DNA of 64,000 nucleotides, taken from positions 1-64,000 of the forward strand of contig NZ_MLAT01000007.1 in the NCBI RefSeq assembly GCF_002272795.1, in the 5' to 3' direction. Positions 1 through 7,237 of this stretch are shown piece by piece. Under the pieces are notes generated by a model. It was not told where the DNA came from. It saw only the letters and a program-made list of their open reading frames with translations, and ran no database searches. Position 1 is the first letter of the stretch, and every line of letters starts with the position of its first letter. Both the position numbers and the translations under genes were made by a program. Source of the DNA: Helicobacter sp. 13S00482-2. GTDB lineage: Bacteria; Campylobacterota; Campylobacteria; Campylobacterales; Helicobacteraceae.

Positions 1-658
1 TGCCAATATTGTAATTATATTTCAAATAATAAACATCGCTATAGGTTGAATTTTTAGTGATGTTGAACATATTTGCAAAACTCTGAGTGACTCTACCACA
101 AGCTTTATCTCCACTTAAAAGACATCTGGCATCTCCTGAACTATAAACTTCAGGCCTATTGAGGTTGCCATGATCTGCAGATAAAAGCCTTATATCTGAA
201 GATGATAGAGCTGCTTGTGCTATATCTGCTGTGAATGGCAATAAAAGCGTAGAAAGCACTAATGAAAATAAAGGAAAAAATGCTTTTTTAGAGGATTTGG
301 GATTCACAGGTCTTGAAGGACCATCAGGGGCAAATCCTTCTCTTGTCTTTTTATCAAGACTAGCTTGAGCAGAACATGCTAACAAACTATCCCATTGCTT
401 AGCACTACTATGGTTGTGAAAATCTCCAGAAAATCGTTCATTCCTAGATCTAGCACTCTGAGATTCTCTAGTATGATAAGGGAAATCTAATGATTTCTCA
501 AATTCAAAACCTTCAGTATCGTTAAATTCTTCAGAATGATTTGAACAGGGAGCTTTTAAGAGATCTGAACCCCCCCCCCCAAGAGAATAATTATCACTTA
601 CATCGGTATTTTTGGCACTGATGTGCAGTATGGTACGTAAAAAATTCATTGTTGTCAT
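1..658 (-). CDS. Phase-variable secreted or surface protein, N-terminal part (partial)
   Basis: The reading frame runs from the ATG at 658 down to base 1 with no stop, so about 219 residues are visible and the gene continues outside the window. An AAGGA ribosome site lies 5 bases before the ATG. The first ~115 residues are polar and include four consecutive glycines encoded by an 11-base G tract. Then comes a basic stretch (SSKKAFFPLF) and a hydrophobic segment ending in a signal-peptidase-like TADIAQA, so the export signal sits unusually far inside the protein. The following visible part is polar with paired cysteines. I infer an autotransporter-like or other exported surface protein. The passenger and any beta-barrel lie outside the window, so the family is not established. 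The frame is intact (ON) with 11 Gs. Confidence 0.65.
   Translation of the reverse strand, partial: MTTMNFLRTILHISAKNTDVSDNYSLGGGGSDLLKAPCSNHSEEFNDTEGFEFEKSLDFPYHTRESQSARSRNERFSGDFHNHSSAKQWDSLLACSAQASLDKKTREGFAPDGPSRPVNPKSSKKAFFPLFSLVLSTLLLPFTADIAQAALSSSDIRLLSADHGNLNRPEVYSSGDARCLLSGDKACGRVTQSFANMFNITKNSTYSDVYYLKYNYNIG
570..580 (-). repeat. Poly-G tract (G11 on minus strand), phase-variation switch
   Basis: Eleven consecutive C on the plus strand lie inside the coding frame of the exported-protein gene, about 26 codons after its start. A change of one base would shift the frame. Homopolymeric G tracts of this length are a known slippage-prone phase-variation device in Helicobacter and Campylobacter. 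Reading across the tract with 11 Gs keeps the long frame open. Confidence 0.8.
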
Positions 659-710
659 AGGAATCCTTCATCATTTGAGTTGTTGTTGTTGATACATTAA
701 ATCCAGTGAA

Positions 711-716
711 ATTATA
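711..716 (-). promoter_or_regulatory. Probable -10 box of the phase-variable gene
   Basis: On the minus strand TATAAT stands about 50 bases before the ATG at 658. No good -35 hexamer is seen at the expected distance, which is usual for epsilonproteobacterial housekeeping promoters. Confidence 0.5.
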
Positions 717-931
717 CTGCATTCCAAATAAATAATGTTTAAAACATTCTTAAAAAGTAAGAAAAATCCACAGAACTTGTCATAAAAAAATCCAAAAGTA
801 ATCATTCTAAATAAACTTTTCAATCTTACAAATATCGATAAAATGGGAATTTGGAGAGTTGAGAAGACAAAATGATGTATTGAGAAAAGGATAGTTGAAT
901 AAAGTGAAAGAATTCTATTCATCAGCAGAAA

Positions 932-1026
932 TTTCACTGATTTTAACTCAATTTCACTCCAAATCCCCTCTGATTTCACTCAAAAGTAAATGAAATCTCT
1001 GTTTTTTTCATTTACTTTCATTTACT
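932..1026. repeat. Cluster of TTTCA(C/T)T repeats
   Basis: TTTCACT occurs at 932, 952 and 974, and TTTCATTTAC at about 1006 and 1016, with AAATGAAA in opposite orientation near 990. The 19-base string TAAATGAAAGTAAATGAAA on the minus strand here recurs on the plus strand near 5163, beside the integrase relic and tRNA. Short repeats around an integrase are often its arm-type binding sites; that role is inference here. Confidence 0.45.
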
Positions 1027-1239
1027 TGGAATGGAATTTTAGTCTTTCTTGACCTTTTAAGCGGATTGATAAAATGAACACAATTGAATATTGAGATATG
1101 GTTAATAAGTGTTGTTGTTTATCGCTCTTAAAGGAATGAAATACACTGTGATTGATATAAAAGAAGGTTTTAATGGTGGGGGTGCAACTCCTTTGATAAT
1201 CCTTTTTGATATCATTCTTAAGGCACAGGATGATGACTC

Positions 1240-1264
1240 CCTCCCTAGCTTCAACGAAGGGAGG
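1240..1264. repeat. GC-rich hairpin in AT-rich intergenic DNA
   Basis: CCTCCCT (1240-1246) is the exact reverse complement of AGGGAGG (1258-1264), with an 11-base loop. An alternative inner stem CTTC/GAAG with a 3-base loop is also possible. No T-run follows on either strand, so it is not a typical terminator. It may be a copy of a dispersed palindromic repeat, which cannot be tested within this window. Confidence 0.5.
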
Positions 1265-1332
1265 AATTACCTGCTCTAAATCTGAAGGATTTTGGCTAAT
1301 AACTTTATCCAATATTATCAAAAAGACCTTTC

Positions 1333-2139
1333 ATGGCTTTCAAAATCATATTTTTTATATTTCTAGTTCAAAACTCAAAAAAAACTCTTCAAGAATATCT
1401 AACTGATATGCTCTCAAAAGAGGTGGTAATTAAGAATCTGTACATAAATCTAGAAGAATTTACTAAAAGCATTAAAACAATTGCTAGCATAAGTTTTACG
1501 TCAATAAATAATCTTTTTTCTAAATCGCTTTTTGATGTCAAACCAGATATATTTGGCTTAGGTGAGGCAGAAAGTTTGAAGATCAAGCTTAAATATTGTA
1601 ATAGAAAAATTACAGATATTTTTCCAAAAAAAATCATTAATTTTTTTGAAAAAGAAAGCGATAAATTACAGTCTCTGATTTGCATTGGGAGAGATGACAA
1701 CCAAATGGAATCTATTTTTAATGTTTCAAAATTTACACAAAAAATATCTATCAATATAGAAAAAGATGCATCTGGACGATACAAAGAAGATACAGTGCGA
1801 AAAAAATTTACTAGAAGAAATAGATTTTATATGACTAGCTTGTCTGTCTTATATGGTTCAAAGTATGCAAAAAGTCTATACAATGAAATTGACCCCAAAA
1901 AGCAAACCCAACGAAAAATACACACGCTAAAAGCTTATTTCATTAACAGTGCTCATTGGGCTTTAATGTGTATCGTGCTATCAATGTTGTATTTGCTATT
2001 TTCAAAAGTCAATAATGCTATTTTGAATGTGATATTTAAGAATATCTTGGTCACGGCTATTTTTATAAATTTTCTTTTCATCTATTTATTGCTCAAAATA
2101 TTCATGAATAGGTTGCTTGAAGAAAATAAAGATAACTAG
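1333..2139 (+). CDS. Unrecognised membrane protein
   Basis: This is a 268-codon ORF that I do not recognise. The translation is lysine- and asparagine-rich over the first ~190 residues. It ends in two hydrophobic segments at roughly residues 205-222 and 235-258, then a short charged tail, suggesting a cytoplasmic domain anchored by two C-terminal membrane helices. The ATG at 1333 has no good ribosome site. An ATG at 1408 (MLSKEVVIKN) is an alternative, also without one, so the 5' end may be damaged or differently placed. It lies in the accessory region left of the Panacea pair, on the same strand. A fragmentary or dying gene is possible. Confidence 0.5.
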   Translation: MAFKIIFFIFLVQNSKKTLQEYLTDMLSKEVVIKNLYINLEEFTKSIKTIASISFTSINNLFSKSLFDVKPDIFGLGEAESLKIKLKYCNRKITDIFPKKIINFFEKESDKLQSLICIGRDDNQMESIFNVSKFTQKISINIEKDASGRYKEDTVRKKFTRRNRFYMTSLSVLYGSKYAKSLYNEIDPKKQTQRKIHTLKAYFINSAHWALMCIVLSMLYLLFSKVNNAILNVIFKNILVTAIFINFLFIYLLLKIFMNRLLEENKDN

Positions 2140-2347
2140 AATCCAATCCATAATCACTGATTTTGTGATGAGTGTTGATATTTCCATACCCTAGCCTTTT
2201 ATGAATTTACAACACTAATAGCAAAATTCCGTATAAAAAACTAACTGAATCCTATCTAAACTCTATATATAGGAATCTGAATGCTTTTATTATAACATTG
2301 GATATTTAGTGTTATAATATTCCACATAATTGAAGAAGGAGTATGTT
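2140..2347. other. Intergenic region before the toxin-antitoxin pair
   Basis: Besides repeat copy A, this holds AT-rich DNA with GTTATAATATTCC near 2310-2322, giving a TATAAT-like -10 some 30 bases before the antitoxin start. No gene is seen. Confidence 0.5.
2164..2221. repeat. Direct repeat copy A (partner at 4589-4646)
   Basis: These 58 bases match 4589-4646 in the same orientation with about five differences. In copy B the repeat covers the start (minus strand, MEMSTL) and upstream leader of a small membrane-protein gene. Copy A has the equivalent ATG with a frame beginning MEISTL, so it is the severed 5' end of a related gene. The two copies enclose the toxin-antitoxin pair and the metallopeptidase locus. 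Confidence 0.75.
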
Positions 2348-2788
2348 ATGAAAGCATTAGATGTAGCTAAATATATTATCAATAAATGCATAGAAAAGGG
2401 CAAACCTATCAGCAATCTTCAGCTCCAAAAAATTACATATTTTGTTCATTTAGGATTTTTGAGAGAAACCCATAGAAAACTTATCGATGATGAAAGTTTT
2501 AAAGCTTGGCAATATGGACCCGTGATAAAGAGTGTCTATAATAAGTTTAGAATCTATGGTGGATTTACCATTGATGATATCCAAGAATGTCATATTGAAT
2601 TAAAACCCGAAGAAGAAAAGTCAATAGATAAGATTCTAGATGAATGTATCAAGTTGAAACCTTGGGAACTTGTCCAAAGAAGCCATAATCCAGATGGTGC
2701 GTGGATAAAAGTATACAAAGATGGGGAAGACTATAAAGATATTGCAATTCCTGATAATCTAATTCAAGAGGAAGCTCTTGGATACTAA
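2348..2788 (+). CDS. Panacea-domain (DUF4065/SocA-like) antitoxin
   Basis: A 146-residue protein is read from the ATG at 2348, which has GAAGGAG six bases upstream; a TTG at 2330 lies before that site and is unlikely. Residues 4-60 show the Panacea pattern: an N-terminal helix, NLQLQKITYF (23-32) and AWQYGPV (53-59) followed by a Val-Tyr pair. In known systems Panacea proteins neutralise very diverse toxins encoded next to them. The neighbouring gene starts 11 bases before this one ends, so the two are translationally coupled. The antitoxin-first order is usual for such pairs. Family assignment is firm; the antitoxin role is inferred from family and context. Confidence 0.85.
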   Translation: MKALDVAKYIINKCIEKGKPISNLQLQKITYFVHLGFLRETHRKLIDDESFKAWQYGPVIKSVYNKFRIYGGFTIDDIQECHIELKPEEEKSIDKILDECIKLKPWELVQRSHNPDGAWIKVYKDGEDYKDIAIPDNLIQEEALGY

Positions 2789-3590
2789 TAAGAAAATTTT
2801 AGTTTTTTTAAAAAGAATTTCTACAGAAGAATTTGATACTGATGATAAATATCAAAGAGCTAAGGAAGAGATCAGAAAAATATACTCTGATAGAGATTTT
2901 AGGCATCATTATTCTGATATCACAGCCCAGATTTTAAAAAGTGCTGATCTAGAAAAACTAGTCGAAAATCTTAGAATTGTTAAGGAGGGAATAGAAGAAG
3001 ATAAAGATGAAGATAGCAAACACTATCTTCATCAGCTGACTAAGCTATGGGATCATATCAACCTTGAATTCGTTCGTGTAGGATATTATAAAGATCGTTT
3101 CTCAGATATAGAAAATCGTTTATCAGATATAAACAAGTCCATAGAAAACACCCAAAACGGACTTCAAAACCTACAAGACAACAATAAGATTATTCAAACA
3201 AACATAAAAGATGCTCAAATCCAACTTCAAAACTTAAAAAAAGATAGCGAGGATATTCAAGCAAGTATCAGAAATCAACAAAACCAATACATCACCATCT
3301 TAGGAATCTTTGCCTCGATTGTTTTAACCCTTGTGGGTGGTTTTATCTTTTCAACCTCCGTGTTTGCGAACATCGATAAAAGCAGTATCTATCGACTGGT
3401 GTTTATGATGATCTTCATTTGTTGTTTTACCACGAATATTCTTTATTATCTCTTTCGCTTTATCAAAAATATAGGCGAGAAGAACCCTGATTGTATCTTT
3501 AAAGATAAGGCTATTGTCAGCTTTAATATATTGATGCTTTTTATATTGATATGCGATGGGGGTTTTTATCTTTTTTTATCTTATTGTTAG
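2778..3590 (+). CDS. Coiled-coil, three-helix membrane protein; likely Panacea-linked toxin
   Basis: The frame starts at TTG 2778 with AGAGGAAG just upstream, inside the end of the antitoxin gene. Of the 270 residues, the first ~90 are charged and soluble. Residues ~105-168 form a long coiled coil with repeated asparagine/glutamine heptads (IENTQNGLQNLQDN). Three hydrophobic helices follow at about 171-195, 203-226 and 246-267. There is no enzyme motif. Proteins with this layout next to a Panacea antitoxin would fit a membrane-acting toxin, but no activity can be read from sequence. The tight overlap with the antitoxin is the main evidence for a toxin-antitoxin operon. Confidence 0.65.
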   Translation: MDTNKKILVFLKRISTEEFDTDDKYQRAKEEIRKIYSDRDFRHHYSDITAQILKSADLEKLVENLRIVKEGIEEDKDEDSKHYLHQLTKLWDHINLEFVRVGYYKDRFSDIENRLSDINKSIENTQNGLQNLQDNNKIIQTNIKDAQIQLQNLKKDSEDIQASIRNQQNQYITILGIFASIVLTLVGGFIFSTSVFANIDKSSIYRLVFMMIFICCFTTNILYYLFRFIKNIGEKNPDCIFKDKAIVSFNILMLFILICDGGFYLFLSYC

Positions 3591-3650
3591 ATATTTACTG
3601 CCTATGCTTTTTAATTAGCCATTCATCAAGTGGCTTTGCTAGAGTAAAAT

Positions 3651-3661
3651 CCCCCCCCCCC
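3651..3661. repeat. Second 11-base C/G homopolymer
   Basis: Eleven C on the plus strand lie between two convergent genes, 16 bases past the stop of the metallopeptidase frame on the minus strand. On the minus strand, a frame offset from the peptidase reads through the tract as LANRGGGDFTLAKPLDEWL and stops near 3597. Inserting one A in the A7 run at the end of the peptidase gene would fuse it to this tail. Confidence 0.75.
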
Positions 3662-3676
3662 TATTAGCCAAACACT

Positions 3677-4232
3677 CTATCTTTTTTTGACATATCCTAA
3701 ATTCACAAGTCTCCATTTCATTGCATCATAAGAGACTCTAAAACGACTTGCCAATCTTTTAATAACATCTTCTAAAGTGATTTGCTCAAAATCCTCACTT
3801 TCAGTAAGCTTCTTAGCCTCATTGGCAATAAAATCACTGGGCATTAAGAGTCTTGCTGCAAAGTCGTTTGCTTTTCTTTCCATCGGGCTCACTCCGCTCC
3901 TATATAGAGTATCGTAGTCATCTTTTATAGGATTTATATATTTTTCAACATCTGGTAAAATATCATTCACGATATGCCCTAACTCGTGAGCTAGTGTGAA
4001 ATTTTGTCTAGGCTCTGAGACGCCATTATTAAGCCAAATTTCAGGATAGTCATTCTTAAGATAAACGCAGCCATCTAGGGCTAATTTATCCCAATCTAAT
4101 TTTTCATCAATAGTGATATTCAATCCATCTCTTATAAGTGCCTTAATATCTACGGGATTTTATTTCAAATAATTTTATAATATCCTCTGGAGTCTTGTCT
4201 ATGAGCATTGTTTTTAGTTTTTCAAGCTTCAT
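3677..4232 (-). pseudogene. ImmA/IrrE-family metallopeptidase, frameshifted
   Basis: The ATG at 4232 with an AAGGAG site begins a frame (MKLEKLKTMLIDKTPEDI) that stops near 4152. The rest of the protein continues in another frame as NPVDIKALIRDG and the 148-residue segment to 3677. Removing one A from an AAAA run near 4158 would join them into ~184 residues, the usual family size. The zinc motif HELGH (in TLAHELGHIVND) and the downstream NDFAARLLMP helix are intact. ImmA/IrrE peptidases cleave DNA-binding repressors or act in toxin-antitoxin-like stress pairs. A shorter product from TTG 4123 remains possible. The preceding gene's TGA lies just before the ATG, so they form an operon. Confidence 0.75.
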
Positions 4233-4234
4233 TT

Positions 4235-4606
4235 TCACTCCTTTTGACTAATCTTCTGTTTAATGGTACCATTTAAATCTTTAGTTTTAGAAAATTCTAG
4301 ATCCTCACATTTTAGTGATTCCCTAGAATTTAAAATATTCTCTACTTCTATGTTTATAAAATTTGAAAATCTATTTTTAAATCCTTCACTCTCAAGGGCA
4401 ATCTTGAGAAAATCCTCTATATTTTTTGAATCTTTTAAAACTTAATTGAGTTTATTGTTTGTATTCTCTAGAATCTCTCTTTTTGCATTTGATGATAAGG
4501 ATTTCTGAAAATAGATCCCATATACTGCAATAAATACTGCCATAATTGTTACAAAAACCCCAACAATACCAATTGCCCAACCTGAGATTGTGGTGAGTGT
4601 TGACAT
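4235..4606 (-). pseudogene. Small single-pass membrane protein gene with in-frame stop
   Basis: From the ATG at 4606 the frame encodes one membrane helix at about residues 9-33 (IVGVFVTIMAVFIAVYGIYF), then a charged stretch to TAA at 4442-4444. Without that stop the same frame continues for 68 more charged residues to TGA at 4235-4237, whose last codons contain the ribosome site of the metallopeptidase. The unbroken reading on both sides of the TAA suggests a nonsense mutation in a ~123-residue protein; a genuine 54-residue protein (4442-4606) is the alternative. It is probably the partner of the ImmA/IrrE peptidase. I do not recognise the family. Confidence 0.6.
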
Positions 4607-4646
4607 TTCCATACCTTGGCCTTTTATAAATTTACAACACTAATAG
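4589..4646. repeat. Direct repeat copy B (partner at 2164-2221)
   Basis: This copy covers the first codons and leader of the small membrane-protein gene on the minus strand. It is about 90 percent identical to copy A over 58 bases, and the likeness fades within the following AT-rich DNA. See copy A for the interpretation. Confidence 0.75.
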
Positions 4647-5045
4647 TAAAAAAAATTCCATATTCAAGCATTTATTCTAACCAAACTCCACTGATTTGCA
4701 CGAGTTGCTTAAAATGATTCTATGAGAGACTTTTAAATATCATAGAGATATAGATGCCACTTGTTTGCCTATCTACTTGTAACTCCAATTAAAACCTGTG
4801 TATATGGGTCTTCCTAGCAACTCTAAGTTGCCCTTTTCTTGTTGGCATTGATGGATTTAAAATAGCTCTGTGCTTTTTTATAAGCTTGTTTATCATTGCT
4901 AGAGTAGCTAAAACCGCAGTGGCGAGGATGGGGTTAGGAGAACCTAAATAAGGAGGAGTAATAGAGAATTTCAATACACAGAAATTAAAATCATTCTTCT
5001 TTTAAAATCAAAATAGTGTTTGTTTATAAAAATGATTTGAACCTC
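4647..5045. other. Decayed mobile-element DNA, no intact gene
   Basis: A 61-codon minus-strand frame (4789-4974) is present, and another minus-strand frame ending at 4823 reads HCGFSYSSNDKQAYKKAQ, which looks more protein-like. The two conflict, which suggests the shattered end of a gene. I cannot name it. The stretch lies directly downstream of the integrase relic. Confidence 0.45.
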
Positions 5046-5138
5046 TTAAGCAAAATAATAAGCCATATCTCCATTACTTAGTTTTTTATATCTTACGCCC
5101 TGATATTTTGAGCTACTTATATTTTTTTCTGTCCCCAA
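5046..5138 (-). pseudogene. Tyrosine integrase remnant (N-terminal arm-binding domain)
   Basis: A TTG at 5138 preceded by AGGGG begins a 30-codon frame ending at TAA 5046-5048. The translation contains SSSKYQGVRYKKLSNGDMAY, which matches the pattern at the start of phage-type integrases (a beta-strand arm-binding domain reading K-x-Q-G-V-x-Y...NGD-x-x-Y-Y). Everything after that is gone, including the catalytic R-H-R-Y domain. The gene starts about 150 bases beyond the 3' end of a tRNA gene, the standard place for the integrase of an island inserted into a tRNA. The family call rests on my recognition of a short motif. Confidence 0.6.
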
Positions 5139-5153
5139 TCTGTCCCCTTTTTT

Positions 5154-5262
5154 TAATGAAATTAAATGAAAGTAAATGAAATTTTAGGAGTTCAATTGAA
5201 AATGATTATATCAAACAAATCTCGTATTTAGGAAAGTTTGGGAGTTAAAATGAAATAAAATG
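5154..5262. repeat. AATGAAA repeats between integrase relic and tRNA
   Basis: AATGAAA or close variants occur repeatedly (near 5155, 5164, 5175, 5198, 5246 and 5256) between the integrase relic and tRNA-Ala. The run TAAATGAAAGTAAATGAAA is found inverted near 1006-1026. Candidate integrase arm sites, by position only. Confidence 0.45.
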
Positions 5263-5291
5263 AAAGTTTAAGAAAAGGGCATAAAATGTAA

Positions 5292-5367
5292 TGGTGGAGT
5301 GTAGGGGGTTCGAACCCCTGACCTCGACGCTGCCAGCGTCGCGCTCTCCCAGCTGAGCTAACACCCC
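5292..5367 (-). tRNA. tRNA-Ala (GGC anticodon)
   Basis: The minus strand folds as a 76-base tRNA with encoded CCA. The acceptor GGGGTGT pairs with ACACTCC (one G-T wobble), the D arm is GCTC/GAGC, the anticodon stem CGACG/CGTCG has loop CTGGCAG giving anticodon GGC, and the T arm AGGGG/CCCCT has TTCGAAC. It reads alanine codons GCC/GCU. An apparent 67-codon ORF across it is a tRNA artefact. It marks the boundary between the accessory DNA to the left and core genes to the right. Confidence 0.97.
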
Positions 5368-5427
5368 AAAAAATAGAAAACAATAAATTCAAGAAGGTTC
5401 GTATTATACTATAAAATAAACTCTCAT

Positions 5428-6126
5428 TCAAGAATTCAACTCCCTATAGTTTTTTAGATAGACTTCTTGCATTTGGGATTCTAATTTTTTATACCAATCA
5501 CTCCCTGCTTCAGGCACAAATGAATCCAAAATCACCATCCTCATTGAATTGGTTGTGGATTCTAGGGTATCGCTATTATAAACCTTTCGACTATTGATAA
5601 GGACAATAGGTTGAACTTTGAGATTGAATTTTTCTGCTAGAAGTTTAGCTCCACTTCTAAATGGTAGAAATTTCTCCCCTCCAGAACTCCTAGTGCCTTC
5701 AGGAAAAATCACAAGAGGTCTATTTTGAGCTAGTCTCTCTTTGGCTTCTTTGAGCAAGAACACAAGACCTTTTTTGTCCTCTCTGTCAATGAGTATCATT
5801 TCAGGCCCCTTCAATGCATACCCATAATAAGGTATTTTCCCGAGCTCTTTTTTTGCAACCCAACAAATATTTCTGGGGTGATAACCCTCCAAAATAATAA
5901 TATCAACATAACTTTGATGGTTCATTATAATAAGGTCGGCACTCAGATCAAAATCTCCAACTTTTTCAAGCTTGACTCCACAAAAGTCAAAAAACAAGCG
6001 GCAATACTTTCTTACTCGTCTGGCATTATGATCTCTTTTCCAGAAAAAAATAAAAAAGACAATTGCTCCCAATCCTATAGCAATAACTAAACTAGCGTAA
6101 ATACCCTTTAGCTTATTTAATATCAT
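5428..6126 (-). CDS. plsC: 1-acyl-sn-glycerol-3-phosphate acyltransferase
   Basis: This 232-residue protein transfers an acyl chain to lysophosphatidic acid to make phosphatidic acid, the second acylation of phospholipid synthesis, at the inner membrane. One membrane helix spans residues 9-29. The catalytic block NHQSYVD is at 69-75 (H-x4-D), and the substrate-binding block FPEGTRS is at 141-147. Length is normal for bacterial PlsC. Its start overlaps the end of the preceding SH3/BatD-like gene by 14 bases, so it is the last gene of the purine/envelope operon read leftward from the protease gene. Confidence 0.93.
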   Translation of the reverse strand: MILNKLKGIYASLVIAIGLGAIVFFIFFWKRDHNARRVRKYCRLFFDFCGVKLEKVGDFDLSADLIIMNHQSYVDIIILEGYHPRNICWVAKKELGKIPYYGYALKGPEMILIDREDKKGLVFLLKEAKERLAQNRPLVIFPEGTRSSGGEKFLPFRSGAKLLAEKFNLKVQPIVLINSRKVYNSDTLESTTNSMRMVILDSFVPEAGSDWYKKLESQMQEVYLKNYRELNS

Positions 6127-7237
6127 TTTTATCTACCCATCCTGTTTTTTCATCATCGGTTTTTATCTTGTAATATTTCCCATGTCTATCAATAATCTCT
6201 ACCCTCTCATCTTTGGTAGGAATTTCCAAAATGGTTGAATTATAAGTAGGTAAAATTCTTATTTTAGAGCCACTTAAAAGAATCACTTGTTGAGTATAAA
6301 ATGTGTTCCAAAGGAGATAAACCAATAAAATTACAAAAAGAACCAAAAAGATTTTTCTTCTTTTAAATGCAAAATATGCAATCAAAAGAAGAATAAGAAT
6401 GACCATCGTAAAAATATTTGAAAATAACAAGAAATTATTTTTAGGTTTGACATCATCTTGTGTGCTTACAATATCATCTACAGGAATAATCCTCATCTTG
6501 ATAGTTTTAAATTTATCTTCTTGTAATGAAAAATATTCAAAACTAATATCTTGGATATTCTTAGGCAAAATGCAATAATAAATGCCTTCGGGATTATCTG
6601 TGTCAAAATTACTACTTTCAAATCCTTGCTTGGGAACATTGGGTATTTTCATATCTTCTAAATTTGAATTTTTGCTCTCTAATTCAAAGACTAAAATGTT
6701 ATTCAGGTTATCATAAGTTTTTGTCCTATATCTACTAACACTCAATTCATCAGCGACAACACCTACATATTTTTTATTCTGATACAAATCAATGATATTT
6801 AATTTGATGGCTGGAGAGGTAGAAGAATCACTATAGCCACCATCACTTGATAGTGCAATCACTTTTAATGGGGGAATGATGGCATCAGTTGTTTTGATTT
6901 TATATTCATAAACGGCCTGATAGGAACCATCAGCGGATAATTTCCATTTGGTATTTGGGTTACGCAAAATCAATTGATTTTCATCAATCCCCCCAACAAA
7001 TTCAGTACCAACAAAACGAGCATTTGAAAAAAGCAATAGACTGTAGGTGATTTTTATGTTTTGTCCTACATAAATAGAACTTTTTGAAATTTCATCAAGA
7101 TTTTCAACTTTTACATAGATGATCTTTGCCTTATTTGAGTCAATCATACTTGGTGGTATTGATCCATTATCATCATCTGAGTATAAAAAATGACAAAATA
7201 GAATAAAAATAATACTCAAAAAAAGATTTTTTTTCAT
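6113..7237 (-). CDS. BatD-like membrane protein with C-terminal SH3 domain
   Basis: The 374-residue protein has a signal peptide (residues 1-20), a large beta-rich periplasmic region resembling BatD/oxygen-tolerance proteins (about 35-265), two membrane helices (about 270-289 and 296-312), and a C-terminal bacterial SH3-like domain (about 316-374, ending GWVDKNDIK). The role in Helicobacter is unknown; the SH3 part suggests binding to peptidoglycan or a protein partner. The ATG overlaps the purQ stop by four bases, so it is co-translated with the purine genes although functionally unrelated. Confidence 0.7.
   Translation of the reverse strand: MKKNLFLSIIFILFCHFLYSDDDNGSIPPSMIDSNKAKIIYVKVENLDEISKSSIYVGQNIKITYSLLLFSNARFVGTEFVGGIDENQLILRNPNTKWKLSADGSYQAVYEYKIKTTDAIIPPLKVIALSSDGGYSDSSTSPAIKLNIIDLYQNKKYVGVVADELSVSRYRTKTYDNLNNILVFELESKNSNLEDMKIPNVPKQGFESSNFDTDNPEGIYYCILPKNIQDISFEYFSLQEDKFKTIKMRIIPVDDIVSTQDDVKPKNNFLLFSNIFTMVILILLLIAYFAFKRRKIFLVLFVILLVYLLWNTFYTQQVILLSGSKIRILPTYNSTILEIPTKDERVEIIDRHGKYYKIKTDDEKTGWVDKNDIK

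Larger units (their letters stand above)
661..1332. other. Long stretch without a credible gene
   Basis: Short open frames exist on the minus strand at 671-979 and 1022-1321, but they lack ribosome sites and have low-complexity or unconvincing translations. The stretch holds the promoter and leader of the leftward gene, four GTT repeats (about 680-691), a cluster of TTTCACT/TTTCATT repeats (932-1026) and a GC-rich hairpin (1240-1264). Confidence 0.6.

Noticed and set aside
671-979. Minus-strand 102-codon frame
   Set aside because: Low-complexity, hydrophobic AT-driven translation with no ribosome site; it overlaps the promoter of the exported-protein gene.
1022-1321. Minus-strand 99-codon frame over the GC-rich hairpin
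   Set aside because: No start signal, and the central part derives from the palindrome; the C-terminal half is unstructured AT-rich text.
4263-4445. Plus-strand 60-codon frame
   Set aside because: It is the antisense of the C-terminal half of the broken membrane-protein gene, which reads better and fits the operon.
5228-5431. 67-codon ORF across the tRNA gene on the minus strand
   Set aside because: It reads through tRNA-Ala (SSAGRARRWQRRGQGFEPP is a familiar tRNA-derived translation).
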